From Henningerozyma blattae CBS 6284 (lineage: Eukaryota > Ascomycota > Saccharomycetes > Saccharomycetales > Saccharomycetaceae), in contig NC_020187.1 in the NCBI RefSeq assembly GCF_000315915.1, forward strand, positions 434,001 to 498,000: DNA of 64,000 nucleotides. Reading direction: 5' to 3'. The notes beneath the pieces are model-generated. The model was not told where the DNA came from. It searched no databases and worked only from the letters and a program-made list of their open reading frames with translations. Positions 38,901-49,225 of this stretch are shown piece after piece (position 1 is the stretch's first letter; each line of letters begins with the position of its first letter). The position numbers and the translations under genes were made by a program.

Positions 38901-41709
38901 GTAAACCACCATTCAAATCAGCCATAACTGGGGATTTTTGGCATAAATCAACAACATCTGGTGTTAATAAACCTAATAAATTGAAAGCCATTTCCTTTTG
39001 AGAGAAAGTTCTAACACCTGCTTTTTCAATACCTTCAGCAATAATATTGTTAGCACTCATCAAACCAGTACCTCTGGTCCAACCAATAATAGCACCACAG
39101 ACAGTCAATTGACTAGCCCATGATTCAGAATGCCATTTGTTGAATAAAGTTTCCAAAGAAAGTTTGGATTCAGAATACATACCGTCACCACCAAAAGTAC
39201 CATGGTTTGGTGACATTGGTAAGATCACTTGAGCAGGTCTAGTTTCAATACCTCTAGCAGATTTTTGTTTCTTAACACAACCCATCATTCTTAAAATGTT
39301 AGTTAACATGATTCTATGAGCAAATTCAGATTTGGAATCAATATTTTCTAATTCAATACCATTTTCTGGAATAGCAGCAAATGGGATAATGGCATCCAAA
39401 TCCCAGCCTAAACCGCCATTCTTAACATCATCATAAATGTATTCAATTAAGGCTTCGACATCTTGTTTAGAACCTTGGTTGAAAGGAACAACCATTAAAG
39501 TAGAACCTCTTGCACCGTATTTGGCATAAAGGGATTGATAGTAATCAGTAACTTGTTTAGAGAAACGAGATGTAGTAACAATAACCTTGGCACCACCTTG
39601 TAATAAACCCTGCAAGACTTCAGAACCGATTGAACCACGACCAGCACCGGTAATTAATACATATTTATCAGTAAATGTAATACCATTTAAGGCAGCTTTT
39701 TCTAAACCATCCAAAAATAGAGATGATAATTGACGATCGTATTTCCATTCACCTAAAGGTAATTGTTTTCTCAAATGTAAGAATGGAACGGTGCTCTTTG
39801 GAATAGTAGATGAAACATTTTGAGAAATTTTAGAAATAGTTGGTAAGGAAGCGACTTCTTTGGTAGAATCCTTATCCAAATCATCATCAATAACACCAGC
39901 AATCTTTGTGCTTGCGGAAGCATCAATTTCGGCAGAATTCTTCAAGAATTCCATTAATTCGCCATATAATTTTTCAAATTCCGCTTGAGTGGAAGGTGAA
40001 AAGCCTTGATCGTTAGCTTGTTGGCTAATAGCGTTATAAACAAGAGTTAAATCATCTTTAATGGAAGTAGACGAGGTATCCTTTGTTAATGGACCACCAA
40101 GAGCCATTTCTTGGACGTATTGTGATAATTTTCTAACTTTTTCTCTTGGTTCTTCAGAATATTGAATATTACCATTCTTATCAATAACTGTCTTTGGACC
40201 TGTTGGTTTGGAGATATCTCTATAAACAGGATCGATATCAATAACTTGTTTACAATTTTCAATCAATTGTTCACCTAAAGTTTTAACCAATTGGTAGTTT
40301 TCACCTTTTGAAGTATCAGTATTTGAGACGTGATATTCCATAAATTTAATCAAACTGGCATTAGATCTATTCATAATATTGATAGCTTCAGCAACAACTT
40401 CTCTATCAACATTTTTCAAGACACCATGAATAATTTCGAAATATAATGATAATAGGGATTGTTTAGCCCAATTCCATGAAGAATCAAAAACTCTAGCCTT
40501 CTTTCTAGAGAAACTAGAAGTAACACCATTGACAAAAAAGTCACCTAGTTCAGCAGTCAATATATCTAATTGATCTTGTAACTCTTTAACGGTATCTTTT
40601 TCTTTCAAGTATTTTCTTTCACCATTATTCAAGTCCATCTTCAAATAACGAGCCAAGACTTGTAATTGTTGACGAGCCAAAACTTTTGAATCCTTAGTTA
40701 AGGCATCAAAAGCTGCAGCATCAATGGTGGCACCACCAGTAGCTGCACCAGCACCAGCACCAGCACTAGCAGACGAGGCAGATAAATCTAAGCCAACAAT
40801 TGAGGCGTATTTTTGAGCCATGGAGTCCAAAAAGGACTTAGCATCTGGTTCAGCACCTAAACGAGCAGCTGGTTCGTTTGCTAAAGCAACTAATAAAACA
40901 CCGTCTTGTCTACCAGTTGGTAAACCCCAGCGTGTTTGTAAATATTTTCTAGCAACAGTTATAGTGAAACCACCTGGCATTTTGGATGAAATCATTCTTG
41001 AGATTAATGAAGAGGATTGCTTACCCAATTGACCACTGAAAGTGTCTTGGAATGTTTCAGATAATTCTTCTAATGGAGTTTCTTCTGGTTTTTCTGGTGT
41101 ATTACCAAATTCCTTACCCAAATCACCTAAGATTTCATTTTGAACAGTAGATTTACCATTAACCAAATCTTTAATTGTCTTAGACATGGAGATAGATTCT
41201 AGTGATTTCTTCAATTTATGAGCAACCAAGACATGTAAGACTAAACCTGCCTTAATTGGTTCATCAGCGACTTCAGAGACAGGGCCTGCTGGAGCGGCAG
41301 CGGCTGGAGCAGCAGCTGGAGCAGCAGTAGCTGCCGGAGTAGCTGCCGGAGTAGCTGCAGCTGGAGCTGAAGGTGTAGCTTGAGAAGCAGCTTCTGCTTC
41401 TTGTTTGGCAGCTAATTCAGCAGCATCTAGGGTATAGTAGATTTCCTTTGGATCCTTGCTGTAACATAGGATTTGTCTTTGTAGAGATAAAGCAGCATCA
41501 TAAGACTCATATTTGTTTTTCAAAGTTCTTTGAGCCATACCAGCTAAGGTTGGAGAAGGACCAATTTCAACAACTCTTTCAGTGTTGAAATCTTTTAACA
41601 AAACATCTTGAGTTTCAATCCATCTAACAGGAGATGCAAACTGGTAAGATAACAGTTCAGTTAATAGCACATGAGCTAACTCTTGCTCAACTTCGGGTTT
41701 CATAACCAT
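35989..41709 (-). CDS. FAS2: Fas2, fatty acid synthase alpha subunit
   Basis: This 1906-residue protein (1887 in S. cerevisiae) is complete. Domains in order: the N-terminal part of the malonyl/palmitoyl transferase ([16 protein letters not shown]), an Ala/Pro-rich linker, the acyl carrier domain with the phosphopantetheine-bearing Ser in [16 protein letters not shown] (about residue 190), the ketoreductase ([15 protein letters not shown]; Tyr in [11 protein letters not shown]), the ketoacyl synthase with the active Cys in [15 protein letters not shown], and the C-terminal phosphopantetheine transferase ([13 protein letters not shown]). With Fas1 it forms the cytosolic fatty acid synthase. 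Initiation could be at 41709 (MVMKPE) or two codons later at 41703, where the S. cerevisiae protein begins. Codon use is strongly biased, as in highly expressed yeast genes. Confidence 0.99.
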   Translation of the reverse strand: MVMKPEVEQELAHVLLTELLSYQFASPVRWIETQDVLLKDFNTERVVEIGPSPTLAGMAQRTLKNKYESYDAALSLQRQILCYSKDPKEIYYTLDAAELAAKQEAEAASQATPSAPAAATPAATPAATAAPAAAPAAAAPAGPVSEVADEPIKAGLVLHVLVAHKLKKSLESISMSKTIKDLVNGKSTVQNEILGDLGKEFGNTPEKPEETPLEELSETFQDTFSGQLGKQSSSLISRMISSKMPGGFTITVARKYLQTRWGLPTGRQDGVLLVALANEPAARLGAEPDAKSFLDSMAQKYASIVGLDLSASSASAGAGAGAATGGATIDAAAFDALTKDSKVLARQQLQVLARYLKMDLNNGERKYLKEKDTVKELQDQLDILTAELGDFFVNGVTSSFSRKKARVFDSSWNWAKQSLLSLYFEIIHGVLKNVDREVVAEAINIMNRSNASLIKFMEYHVSNTDTSKGENYQLVKTLGEQLIENCKQVIDIDPVYRDISKPTGPKTVIDKNGNIQYSEEPREKVRKLSQYVQEMALGGPLTKDTSSTSIKDDLTLVYNAISQQANDQGFSPSTQAEFEKLYGELMEFLKNSAEIDASASTKIAGVIDDDLDKDSTKEVASLPTISKISQNVSSTIPKSTVPFLHLRKQLPLGEWKYDRQLSSLFLDGLEKAALNGITFTDKYVLITGAGRGSIGSEVLQGLLQGGAKVIVTTSRFSKQVTDYYQSLYAKYGARGSTLMVVPFNQGSKQDVEALIEYIYDDVKNGGLGWDLDAIIPFAAIPENGIELENIDSKSEFAHRIMLTNILRMMGCVKKQKSARGIETRPAQVILPMSPNHGTFGGDGMYSESKLSLETLFNKWHSESWASQLTVCGAIIGWTRGTGLMSANNIIAEGIEKAGVRTFSQKEMAFNLLGLLTPDVVDLCQKSPVMADLNGGLQYLPDLKEFTVKLRRELTETSEVRKAVSIETALEHKAINGDKADAAYTQVEIQPRANIQMNFPKLKPYSEVKKNVSKDLEGLLDLERVIVVTGFSEVGPWGNSRTRWEMEAFGEFSLEGCVEMAWMMGLIKYHNGNIKGKLYTGWVDAKTNQPIDDKAIKTKYEAQILEHSGIRLIEPELFNGYNPEKKNMIQEIIVEEDLEPFETSKETAEQFKLEHGDKVDVFEIAETGEFSVKLLKGATLYIPKALRFDRLVAGQIPTGWNAKTYGISDDIISQVDPITLFVLVTVVETFISSGITDPYEMYKYVHVSEVGNCSGSGMGGVSALRGMFKDRYQDQPVQNDILQESFINTMSAWVNMLLISSSGPIKTPVGACATSVESLDIGVETILSGKAKICIVGGYDDFQEEGSYEFANMKATSNTLEEFEKGRTPAEMSRPATTSRNGFMESQGAGLQIIMPAELALQMGVPIYGVVGMTATATDKTGRSVPAPGKGILTTAREYHGDLKFGNRIMDISYRKKQVLRRQRSIEEWMSEELMELQEESKTIEDPVERVEFIKERTELIKKEGDKELRVAQNQWGNEFFKGDKRIAPIRGALAAFDLTIDDIGVASFHGTSTDANDKNESATINSMMKHLGRSEGNPVIGVFQKYLTGHPKGAAGSWMLNGALQILNSGIVPGNKNADNIDKILEQFEYVLFPSKSMLSDGIKAVSVTSFGFGQKGAQAIVIHPDYVLGAINEERYNDYCKRVEIRERQAYQFFHHGMLYNKLFISKEHAPYSDELEQDVYLDPTVRVVEATKKEKIDNTLIFQKKDIQARGNYFGSGEGNGVRTMLEGILGNEEGDKKKALHNVGIDVELLNGINITNETFIERNYTAKEISYCENVSSDKRSSYTGIWCAKEAVFKSLGVMSRGGGAAMKDIEIVREGQGKGPEVVLHGKAKIAAEKAGVKQVKVSISHDDVQAVAVAVSEGN

Positions 41710-42083
41710 TTTTTTTTTTTGGATAGTACTCTTGTTAATTGATAGTGAATATACTTAAATAAAAATGACTACCAGGTATAAATAGCAGTGTTAATAACTT
41801 AATAGAAGCAATTTGATCAAAAACAAAGATGATTGATTGTTTAATTTCTACAAGATCAATTGTGAAGAGAAAAAAGTTGATAAGAAAAATAAATTGTAGT
41901 GCCACCTTTCTTTTATTTGTTGCCGTTACAGCCTTTGAAAGAAATTTACCATGGTATACTAAAGTTCTACAGGCATTTTACCGAAAACACGATTTTCGGT
42001 TGGACTTTGGTGGGCCCGGAAATAACTACCAAGGAAATAAATAAATAGGCAAATAAAGCGTAATGTGATTATAGGGGAAAATG

Positions 42084-42102
42084 TATCACATGAATATCAC
42101 AT
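42084..42102. promoter_or_regulatory. Twin ATCACATG boxes, candidate Ino2/Ino4 sites of FAS2
   Basis: Two ATCACATG copies are 11 bp apart, about 380 bp upstream of FAS2. FAS genes of S. cerevisiae are activated through the CACATG-core inositol/choline element; the flanks here match that element only partly. Confidence 0.4.
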
Positions 42103-44036
42103 GATATAATTTTATTATTAAAACTGTAACAATTTATTGTAGTTAACAAATATATGGATTCATAACTCTTCTGATTTTAATAAATATTCTATTTGGAGGT
42201 TATAATTTGAATTTGACTTTTTGATTTTTTTTAAGTTTTGTTTACAAAAATATTGTGTTAACAAGGAATCCTTTTTAATGATAATTAAAAAAATACTAAA
42301 CTCAAACTAAATAAAAAAGATCTATTTAATGAAGTTATTTAATAATTTATCAGAAACTTTTGTAATGGTGTTATTTCTAGTCATATTCAAGATAATAATT
42401 CTGATTAATAAATTGTTATAAGTATAGAAACCTCCCACCCTATTTAGTTAGAATAAATTGTATATAAAAATCAATAAAATACAAAAAATAGATATTGAGT
42501 AAGCGTTTATCAATTTATATATTTCGGTTTGGACAAGAAGAGTCAATTCATTGTTATCTATAAAATTTTTTTTTCATCCAATTAACCCTACAAATGTCGT
42601 CTGGCTCTTCTGCTTAGTATGCGCTATAACATTTACATAATATACGAAAATTGGTGATTAATATAACGATAAACTATAGTTTAACTAGTTTAAAATGAAT
42701 AATTAAATTCTTCTAATTTATTTTACCAGATATTCAAACCTATCAATTTACAATTGGTAAAAATATTATAAATTAGCTTTCATTCTAAAGATATTATTTT
42801 CAATTACAAAAGTAGTAAATATATGTGTAAAGAAAACGTGTCCGAATATATAGCAATCCATAGATATAAGAAAATAACGTTTGAGGATATAATTTTGCTT
42901 ACCAGAAAATTTTTTAATATAACCTACAGCATACACTATAAGAGTTACAAATATAACTTATGTTAAAATACTTTAATGACGTTAATACAAAATTATATCT
43001 CCATTTTTACGATTGCAAACCCCCATTAAAATCTGAAAAAAATTTACATACCGGGAAATTTCCGACACGAAAATTGACGCGAAAAAAAAAAAATTTTATA
43101 AAATTAAAATTTTTTCAGATTGAATGTCGGAGAGGTATAAAAACGAGATGAATTAGGATGTAAATGTTTTCAGCTATTCCAGGTTTGAAATAAACAACAA
43201 CAAATCTAAATAATAATAAGGTAGATTAGACACATGTGAGTAGTTGATGTTGAGAATAATGTGTATTTAATTGTTTCGATTATAGTAATAATGATTCGAA
43301 TATTTATACTATTATTTATTAATCTACTTGTATGCTAAGCTTTATTATTTATTCAGAATATCCAAAATATCAAGAAATAAGCCTTTTAATTTATTCAGAA
43401 TATTTTTATTAAAATGTTCACCATAGTTTTAATTACCGTGATTGCGATTACAATTATTAATTCATTACCCCTAGAGTAAATTAAAAACTACATTTTGGAA
43501 GAAAAACGTCGCCCTATTTCCACCCTAATTTACATTGAAATGATATCTATTCTGTAGCTTTCATCTCAACTTTTTTAATTTGTTTGTAAAATTGGGACTA
43601 ATATTTAGGGATACAAATGTATATACTATATTACATACAATCTTGAACAGCGAATAGTAGCACAATAATATTATGAGAATTTCAGTAATGTAGAATTTTT
43701 TTTATTTTTGGTGAGAAAAACTAATTATAAATGATATTGTAGGGTTATAGTATAAAACAGTAAAGTAAAATATAAAAAGAAAATAAAAATATAAAATAAA
43801 GGAAAATAAAGAAATTAATTATGATGAAGTAATTATTTTTTACTTTCTTTCAAATGTTACATTGTCTCTTGACTTCTTCGACCTCTGTTGTCCCATCTCT
43901 TCAATTCTTCACTAGAATTTAGTTTACTTTTACTATCATTCTAGTATATTCATATTTTTTTGCGATTTCAAAAATAGATTAATAATACATCCCAAGCAGA
44001 GAAACATTCAATTTTGATAAAATTAAACAATTCAGT

Positions 44037-44071
44037 TTTATTTTATTTTATTTTATTTTATTTTATTTTTT
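44037..44071. repeat. (ATTTT)n pentamer repeat
   Basis: About six ATTTT units downstream of SSO1 are followed by a T run. Confidence 0.9.
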
Positions 44072-44242
44072 TATTTTTTTTTGATTTTGCAAGTAGAATA
44101 ATAGAGGCTGAAGAAATAAAAAAAGTAATGTAGCTGTGGTTAGAATAAAACAAAGACAGAAGAAGAAGATGAAGAAGAAAAGTGAAGGTATACGATGACT
44201 GAAATCAAGCATATAGAGAGGAAAATAAATAAAAATGCGGGA

Positions 44243-45355
44243 TTATACTTGAGTTGCCACAACGGAAGGAACAACAGAAGCAATAATAATGACTAGAATA
44301 ATAGCAGCTATAATGATATAACATCTCACCTTATTCTTTCTTGCCTTTCTTGCGGAAACAACAGCCTTGTTTGTATGGCCTACACCTTGTTCTAAATCTT
44401 GTTGAGCATTTTCTACGTGTTGATCAATAGCTTCGATGTTTTCTTGTTGTTCAATGACTAATTGTTCCATATCATTAAATAATTGGGTCAATTCCGCCAT
44501 AGTCTTTTCTAATTGTAACAATTCTTGATGTCTTGCTTGAACTTCAGTTAAAGTGGATTTAGCTTGACCACGTCTGTTAGCATTTAATAAAGCTTGTGAG
44601 AAGATTTGTTGGCCACCAGCATCTGTAATAGCAGCTTCTACTTCTTCATCAGTAGCATCGGGTTGAATAATTTTATATTGTCTCATAGCTTGTTCTTTAT
44701 TTTGATCTTTATAATCTGAATCAATGATTCTATAGTCTTGAATTAATTTTAAGAATTTTTGTCTTGATTTTTCAGCTTGAGCTTCTTTTGAAGAATCTCT
44801 CAAACCTAATCTTTGAACATTCTTAATCTTGTCCTTTAATAGATATTGTAAATTTGTAGCTTGAGAGGTCAAGTCATCCAAATCTCTTCTCAATTGATCT
44901 TGTTCATCTTCATTAACTTCTGCTAGTAAAGATCTATGGTAATTATCAATTTGGTTTATAATAGTTTCATAATCATTTAAATTTGAATTGATATCATTAA
45001 TTTGTCTCATGAAATCTACAAAATCATCATTATCATTACGATCATTTGTAGTTGTTGTTACTGGATTTTTAGAATATGATAAAGTTGAAGTATATGTTTC
45101 GTTATTTTTGTATGCATCATTAATATCATTGTTTGATGGCGGAGAATAAGTATGTTCTGGTTGTTGTATAACTGTATTTGTATGATTATTATGCGCATAA
45201 GGATTATTTGAATTATAATCTTCGATAACACCTTTGTCTGTGTTTATAGTGTTATCGACGGTTGGAGGAGCATTGAAATCTTGGTCATCCAGTTCATATT
45301 CATCATTTTCATAAGGATTCCCTTGAGCATAAGGGTTATTACGATTGAAACTCAT
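44243..45355 (-). CDS. SSO1: Sso1/Sso2-type plasma-membrane syntaxin (t-SNARE)
   Basis: The protein has 370 residues. Residues about 105-230 form the Habc domain (FVDFMRQINDINSNLNDYETIINQIDNYHRSLL, FLKLIQDYRIIDSDYKDQNKEQAMRQY). The SNARE helix follows (ARHQELLQLEKTMAELTQLFNDMEQLVIEQQENIEAID), and a C-terminal membrane anchor (CYIIIAAIILVIIIASVVPSVV) ends the protein. It pairs with Sec9 and Snc1/2 to fuse secretory vesicles with the plasma membrane. The N-terminus before Habc is about 75 residues longer than in S. cerevisiae Sso1 (290) and is rich in Asn/Asp/Tyr. The position next to FAS2 favours the SSO1 name over SSO2. Confidence 0.95.
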   Translation of the reverse strand: MSFNRNNPYAQGNPYENDEYELDDQDFNAPPTVDNTINTDKGVIEDYNSNNPYAHNNHTNTVIQQPEHTYSPPSNNDINDAYKNNETYTSTLSYSKNPVTTTTNDRNDNDDFVDFMRQINDINSNLNDYETIINQIDNYHRSLLAEVNEDEQDQLRRDLDDLTSQATNLQYLLKDKIKNVQRLGLRDSSKEAQAEKSRQKFLKLIQDYRIIDSDYKDQNKEQAMRQYKIIQPDATDEEVEAAITDAGGQQIFSQALLNANRRGQAKSTLTEVQARHQELLQLEKTMAELTQLFNDMEQLVIEQQENIEAIDQHVENAQQDLEQGVGHTNKAVVSARKARKNKVRCYIIIAAIILVIIIASVVPSVVATQV

Positions 45356-47379
45356 TTTGAAATAGTATCAGTTAAAAGATATGAATGTGTAAATGTGTGT
45401 ATTAAAGTGTGTGAGAAAGAGTGTGTGTAAATGTATGTATAAATAAAGTTTGGTCAATATAGTACAATAAACCCAACGATAGAAATGCTTGTTAGATTTT
45501 TTTTTTATTTCTTTTTCTTTGAGGTATAAGTCCTGGCGAGTAACGGTAGAATTAGAAAGGTATTGATAAGTTGTAGTTATAGGTATAAGCTCGCTAAAAT
45601 GTGCTGCTACAATGGATCTATCTAATCTGTTATCGTGTACGTAGAACTGTTGTCAAATATATTTGGTTTCTACTATTATTGTATCTTTTTAAAAGTTAAC
45701 GTATTTTTATTATTTTTCTCCTTTGTGGGTTTGTTGTTTATACGAGATGGAAAAAAAATTAAAAATCAAATTTCAAAAATATACAGAATAATAAAAATAA
45801 TAAATAAACAAAAATAGTTGATCAAAATTGAATTTAAAAAAGAAATTTTTAAAATTGAAAAAGGAAAAGTAATGAAGTATTTCAATCGATCGGTACAGGA
45901 GCTGTTTTTCTTTCTTATTTGCTTAAAAATATGAAATGTGAAAAAACAAACAAACTGAGTCTTTACGTGAAAGTGAATTTGAATATAATAATTGTAATTA
46001 TTTGACGTGTAACACAGAGTGAGAGAAAATAATGTCCTATAGGTACGAATGGTATATAGTGTCTTAGCAATTTATTGATTTTTTATTTTTAATTTTTTAA
46101 TTTTTTTTGCTTGTTTTTCTTCTTTTATCTCTTTTACTCTATTTTCTCTTACGGATATAAACGAAAGGCTAGAGTATGTTTATACGTGCTTAGAGTATTG
46201 TATGTTTATGGGTACGTAGAGTATGGGTTACTTTGGTATAGGATCCGTTGGTGAATTATGGCAAAGTGACCAGGCTTTAGGTATTGGAAGTTGGGTATGT
46301 CGAAGTTACTTGAAATTGTTTGAAAGAAAATAGAACGAACAAGATAAGAATAAATAAGTTTGAAAGTAGAAAATTGGAAAATATTAAAAATGCACACACA
46401 CAGAGAAGATAATAGAATCAAAGCAATTGAGACTTAGTTCTATTGGTTAAAAACAGAAAAAAAATCGAAAAACAAGCCTTGAAACTCGTGGATGAGACAC
46501 AAGAAAGTTCAAAAATAGAAACCTAATGGACACCACCACTCAATGGAATCTGAACCTATATGCTATACCGCAACAACAACCCTCGAGTGTGTCCTAATGC
46601 CAATTTGTTTGTTTTGATAGAACTATAAGGACAAGACGATTGTTGATGACACAGCCATTGGTAAATTAAAAAAAAAATAAAAAATTAACAATAGAAATAA
46701 AGATAAATGGCAGTTAAAACGAAAAACGACGCGTCCCAAACCACAAATAAATGAGAGAAAGAGGTAAATTATCTGAGCTGGCTAAGCCAATTTAGTAAAC
46801 AAGGTCATTTCAGCACCTTTAGAAATTGATCTAGTAATTCTTTTAGTTATGAGGCCAATTGCTGACCAGCAAGAGGCAATGAGGTTCAGTGCCCAAAAAA
46901 GAAATTTCAAAAAGTGGGGACTATTACCGAGGAGGCTTTTTATTGACGAGCCGCGGGACGGACAATACCACCGTACCGCGGACCAATGACAGTTGGCGGG
47001 CCCGCTGAATTTCCGGTTTGGTACATTGACGGGTATGGCTCCTGGAACTATACTTTCCTTTTTATGGCAATTTCGGCTGGTATTTCTAATTTCCGTATTA
47101 GGTATACATAGCCACGTGCGAAAGGGTTATCAAATGATATTAGGGTTTACACATGATGTAGGGTTTTTGCAGTATTGAGGGTTGTGATGCAGTTAAATTA
47201 GGGTTAACATTGTAAAAATGTGGTGATCTGATGGAACTGGAGATATTCTTAAAGGGAAGTGATGTATATACATATACTATAATTATGGTGATTATAGTGA
47301 TAATTACCTATATACATATATACACATACATATATAAACTTTCTCTCTCTCTCTGTCACACACACACACACACATTCTA
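45356..47379. promoter_or_regulatory. 2 kb SSO1 / unknown-gene divergent region
   Basis: TG-rich repeats lie at 45385-45440 near SSO1. A 67-bp inverted-repeat element is at 46528-46594. CCGCGG appears twice at about 46951 and 46976. CACGTG lies at 47113-47118, and an array of five AGGGTT motifs occupies 47123-47205. A (CA)n/CT tract sits just before the downstream gene (47340-47375). I see no further protein gene. Confidence 0.5.
47123..47205 (+). promoter_or_regulatory. Array of five AGGGTT (Tbf1-like) motifs
   Basis: AGGGTT starts at 47123, 47142, 47160, 47178 and 47200, i.e. at spacings of 19, 18, 18 and 22 bp. Two copies are TTAGGGTT. TTAGGG/ACCCTAA is the recognition core of yeast Tbf1, which marks snoRNA and some protein-gene promoters. 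The array ends about 175 bp before the ATG at 47380. Confidence 0.6.
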
Positions 47380-48594
47380 ATGCGATACACGTATCCTTGG
47401 CATAGATGTTGTAAGAGGTATATTACGTTCAATTTAGTCAAGTGTAAACAACAACACTCCACAAGGATTTCCAGGATCAATTCTAACACGGATACAAATT
47501 CGAAATCTAATGATATAAGTGATTCTCAAAAAAATAAACGTCTTCAAGAGACTCTTAGATATTTAGCCAAGAATTCGAGTAAATCTGTTTCGTTTTCAGA
47601 TTTGGTCCGAGGTTCAATAAAGGATACGTCTACAGACAATAATTATCAGCACACAAACGTTAGCAATAACCATATTGAAAACATCTTAAGTCTGTATAAT
47701 ACAAATACCCTGGATGGCAAGAATAATCATACACGTAATACACAGACAGATCATCGGTTCGATTCGTATTATAATGAATTGTTGAACAATTTGAAAAAAA
47801 TCGTGGTACCAACAAATACGACAACTTCTATTAAATCCAATACAAATAATAACGCAATAGCAGATCATTTGATTTCTTATAAGGAAAATGTCAATTGGAA
47901 TTTCATTAGAAAATCAATCTTAAACAATAAATCAATCTCTATGGAAGATTTCCAATCGTATATCAAACTAATAAATTCAAAAGATTCACATTTAAATAAA
48001 AGAATCATTACAAAACTATCAATCATATTTTATTACGGTATAAAAGATTTATCGATTTATAACGATTATCATGAAAATTGGCTATTTTATTATCCTTATT
48101 TAGAACCAGCATTCAAGAGGTTGGTATTAAGAGATTTCTTATTATTCAATAAGGATAACAAAGCAAATTTATGGTCCCTACTGGGATCAAATTCAAGAAT
48201 TTTTTTAAATACTTCTTCCGATTATATCTTATTATATCAAACTTTCTATTCTTTTGCAAATCGATTACCATTACCAATAGATCCAATATCATTAACCAAA
48301 AATCAATCGTTATTTATAGAAACGTTAAAACTTGCATCTGAATTTCAACCGCTGAACCATGTATTATCTGATATTTCGAAATTATCAGTTAAATACAAAC
48401 TACATTCCAATGTTTCAAATGGATTTGCCATTGATGATTACCATTTCATTAGTTCTCTGAAAACTTTATTAGAAAAAAATGACAAACATATCTTAATGAC
48501 CAGCTCTCCAAATTATCTTGAATTAAAATCCAAAATTGTTCAACATTATGAATTGATAAAGAATACTGTCTACAAGAAATTTACTTCACTTTAA
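47380..48594 (+). CDS. Probable mitochondrial protein, function not recognised
   Basis: This 404-residue protein begins MRYTYPWHRCCKRYITFNLVKCKQQHSTR, a basic, hydroxylated, acid-free N-terminus typical of a mitochondrial presequence. Residues about 40-150 are Asn/Ser/Thr-rich. The C-terminal 240 residues look helical (DFQSYIKLINSKDSHLNKRIITKLSIIFYYGIKD, FKRLVLRDFLLFNKDNK) in the manner of pentatricopeptide-like or translational-activator proteins of yeast mitochondria, but no repeat can be defined by eye. By gene order the S. cerevisiae mitochondrial gene YJL147C (MRX5) is one candidate, since TFA2 and INO1 regions are interleaved here; I could not confirm this from the sequence. Confidence 0.7.
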   Translation: MRYTYPWHRCCKRYITFNLVKCKQQHSTRISRINSNTDTNSKSNDISDSQKNKRLQETLRYLAKNSSKSVSFSDLVRGSIKDTSTDNNYQHTNVSNNHIENILSLYNTNTLDGKNNHTRNTQTDHRFDSYYNELLNNLKKIVVPTNTTTSIKSNTNNNAIADHLISYKENVNWNFIRKSILNNKSISMEDFQSYIKLINSKDSHLNKRIITKLSIIFYYGIKDLSIYNDYHENWLFYYPYLEPAFKRLVLRDFLLFNKDNKANLWSLLGSNSRIFLNTSSDYILLYQTFYSFANRLPLPIDPISLTKNQSLFIETLKLASEFQPLNHVLSDISKLSVKYKLHSNVSNGFAIDDYHFISSLKTLLEKNDKHILMTSSPNYLELKSKIVQHYELIKNTVYKKFTSL

Positions 48595-49225
48595 TACGCA
48601 GAGAATTTATTTTAGATTTGTACCAAACTTCAGGTCATCACCATTTCATGGATCGCTTAACTATCGAAGATAGAAGCAACCTCTAATAGCGATGGTTTTA
48701 AAAGTTGGAATATAACCTCATCTCCAGGAGACAAAATTATATGGTGTTTTATCTCATGACAAATAAATTAATAACAAACAATAACCTCTTCTTTCGAAAA
48801 GATAATCATCCATTAATTATGATAAATAGAAGAAAAGATTTCAATAATAAAAAAAGTTCCACCCTCTTCAATTTACTCAAAATTGCCATTACTTTTTTCT
48901 CATTAAGGTCTTGATAAATCAAATAAAATATTTTTCAAGCTGCTTTTTATATGCATATTTTTTTCTTTTTTTTTTTTTTTCCCGTCACCTTTTGCCCGCA
49001 TTTCCGCTCGCACTTCCATAATCCAAATTAACCTGACCTCATTATTGAATGTGGTGATAGGCTAAATAATGTATTAAATAAATACATTTTAATCAGGGTT
49101 AACAAAACTTGAACTTTATTTTTTAAAAGCAGAAGGAGAAAAAAACTCCAGGTTTATTAAAAGAACTTCAAACTTGATTGTATTAGGAGGAGACTCACAT
49201 TGATATCAGCACAAGTTACAAGAAA
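48595..49225. other. Spacer before TFA2
   Basis: A nested stem-loop (outer ATCGCT/AGCGAT at 48652-48657/48688-48693, inner CTATC-GAA-GATAG at 48661-48673) is followed by poly-T (48962-48981). The patch at 48985-49022 is GC-richer and probably belongs to the TFA2 promoter. I see no protein gene. Confidence 0.45.

Larger units (their letters stand above)
41710..44242. promoter_or_regulatory. FAS2 promoter and 2.5 kb AT-rich desert
   Basis: Next to FAS2 lie a TATTTATA element (minus strand, about 41778-41785) and a tandem pair of ATCACATG boxes (42084-42091 and 42095-42102) that contain the CACATG core of Ino2/Ino4 sites. Beyond about 42200 the DNA is extremely AT-rich without a gene. A crossed pair of inverted repeats at 43030-43130 is followed by TATAAAAA at 43136. 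Two tiny hydrophobic frames (43290-43337 and 43414-43479) are noted but not called. An ATTTT pentamer run lies at 44037-44071. Confidence 0.5.

Noticed and set aside
36086..41032. Short ORFs antisense to FAS2
   Set aside because: Shadows of a strongly codon-biased gene.
42084..42102. ATCACATG pair as centromere element CDEI
   Set aside because: No CDEIII-like CCGAA motif lies at the required distance on either side. A role as E-box of the FAS2 promoter is simpler.
42594..42617. Eight-codon frame (MSSGSSA, stop) as a first exon
   Set aside because: The only donor-like sequence (GTATGC) is weak, and the possible second exon has an immediate stop.
46528..46594. Inverted-repeat element read as a tRNA
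   Set aside because: The acceptor-like stem is present, but the D, anticodon and T arms do not form and the B box is imperfect.
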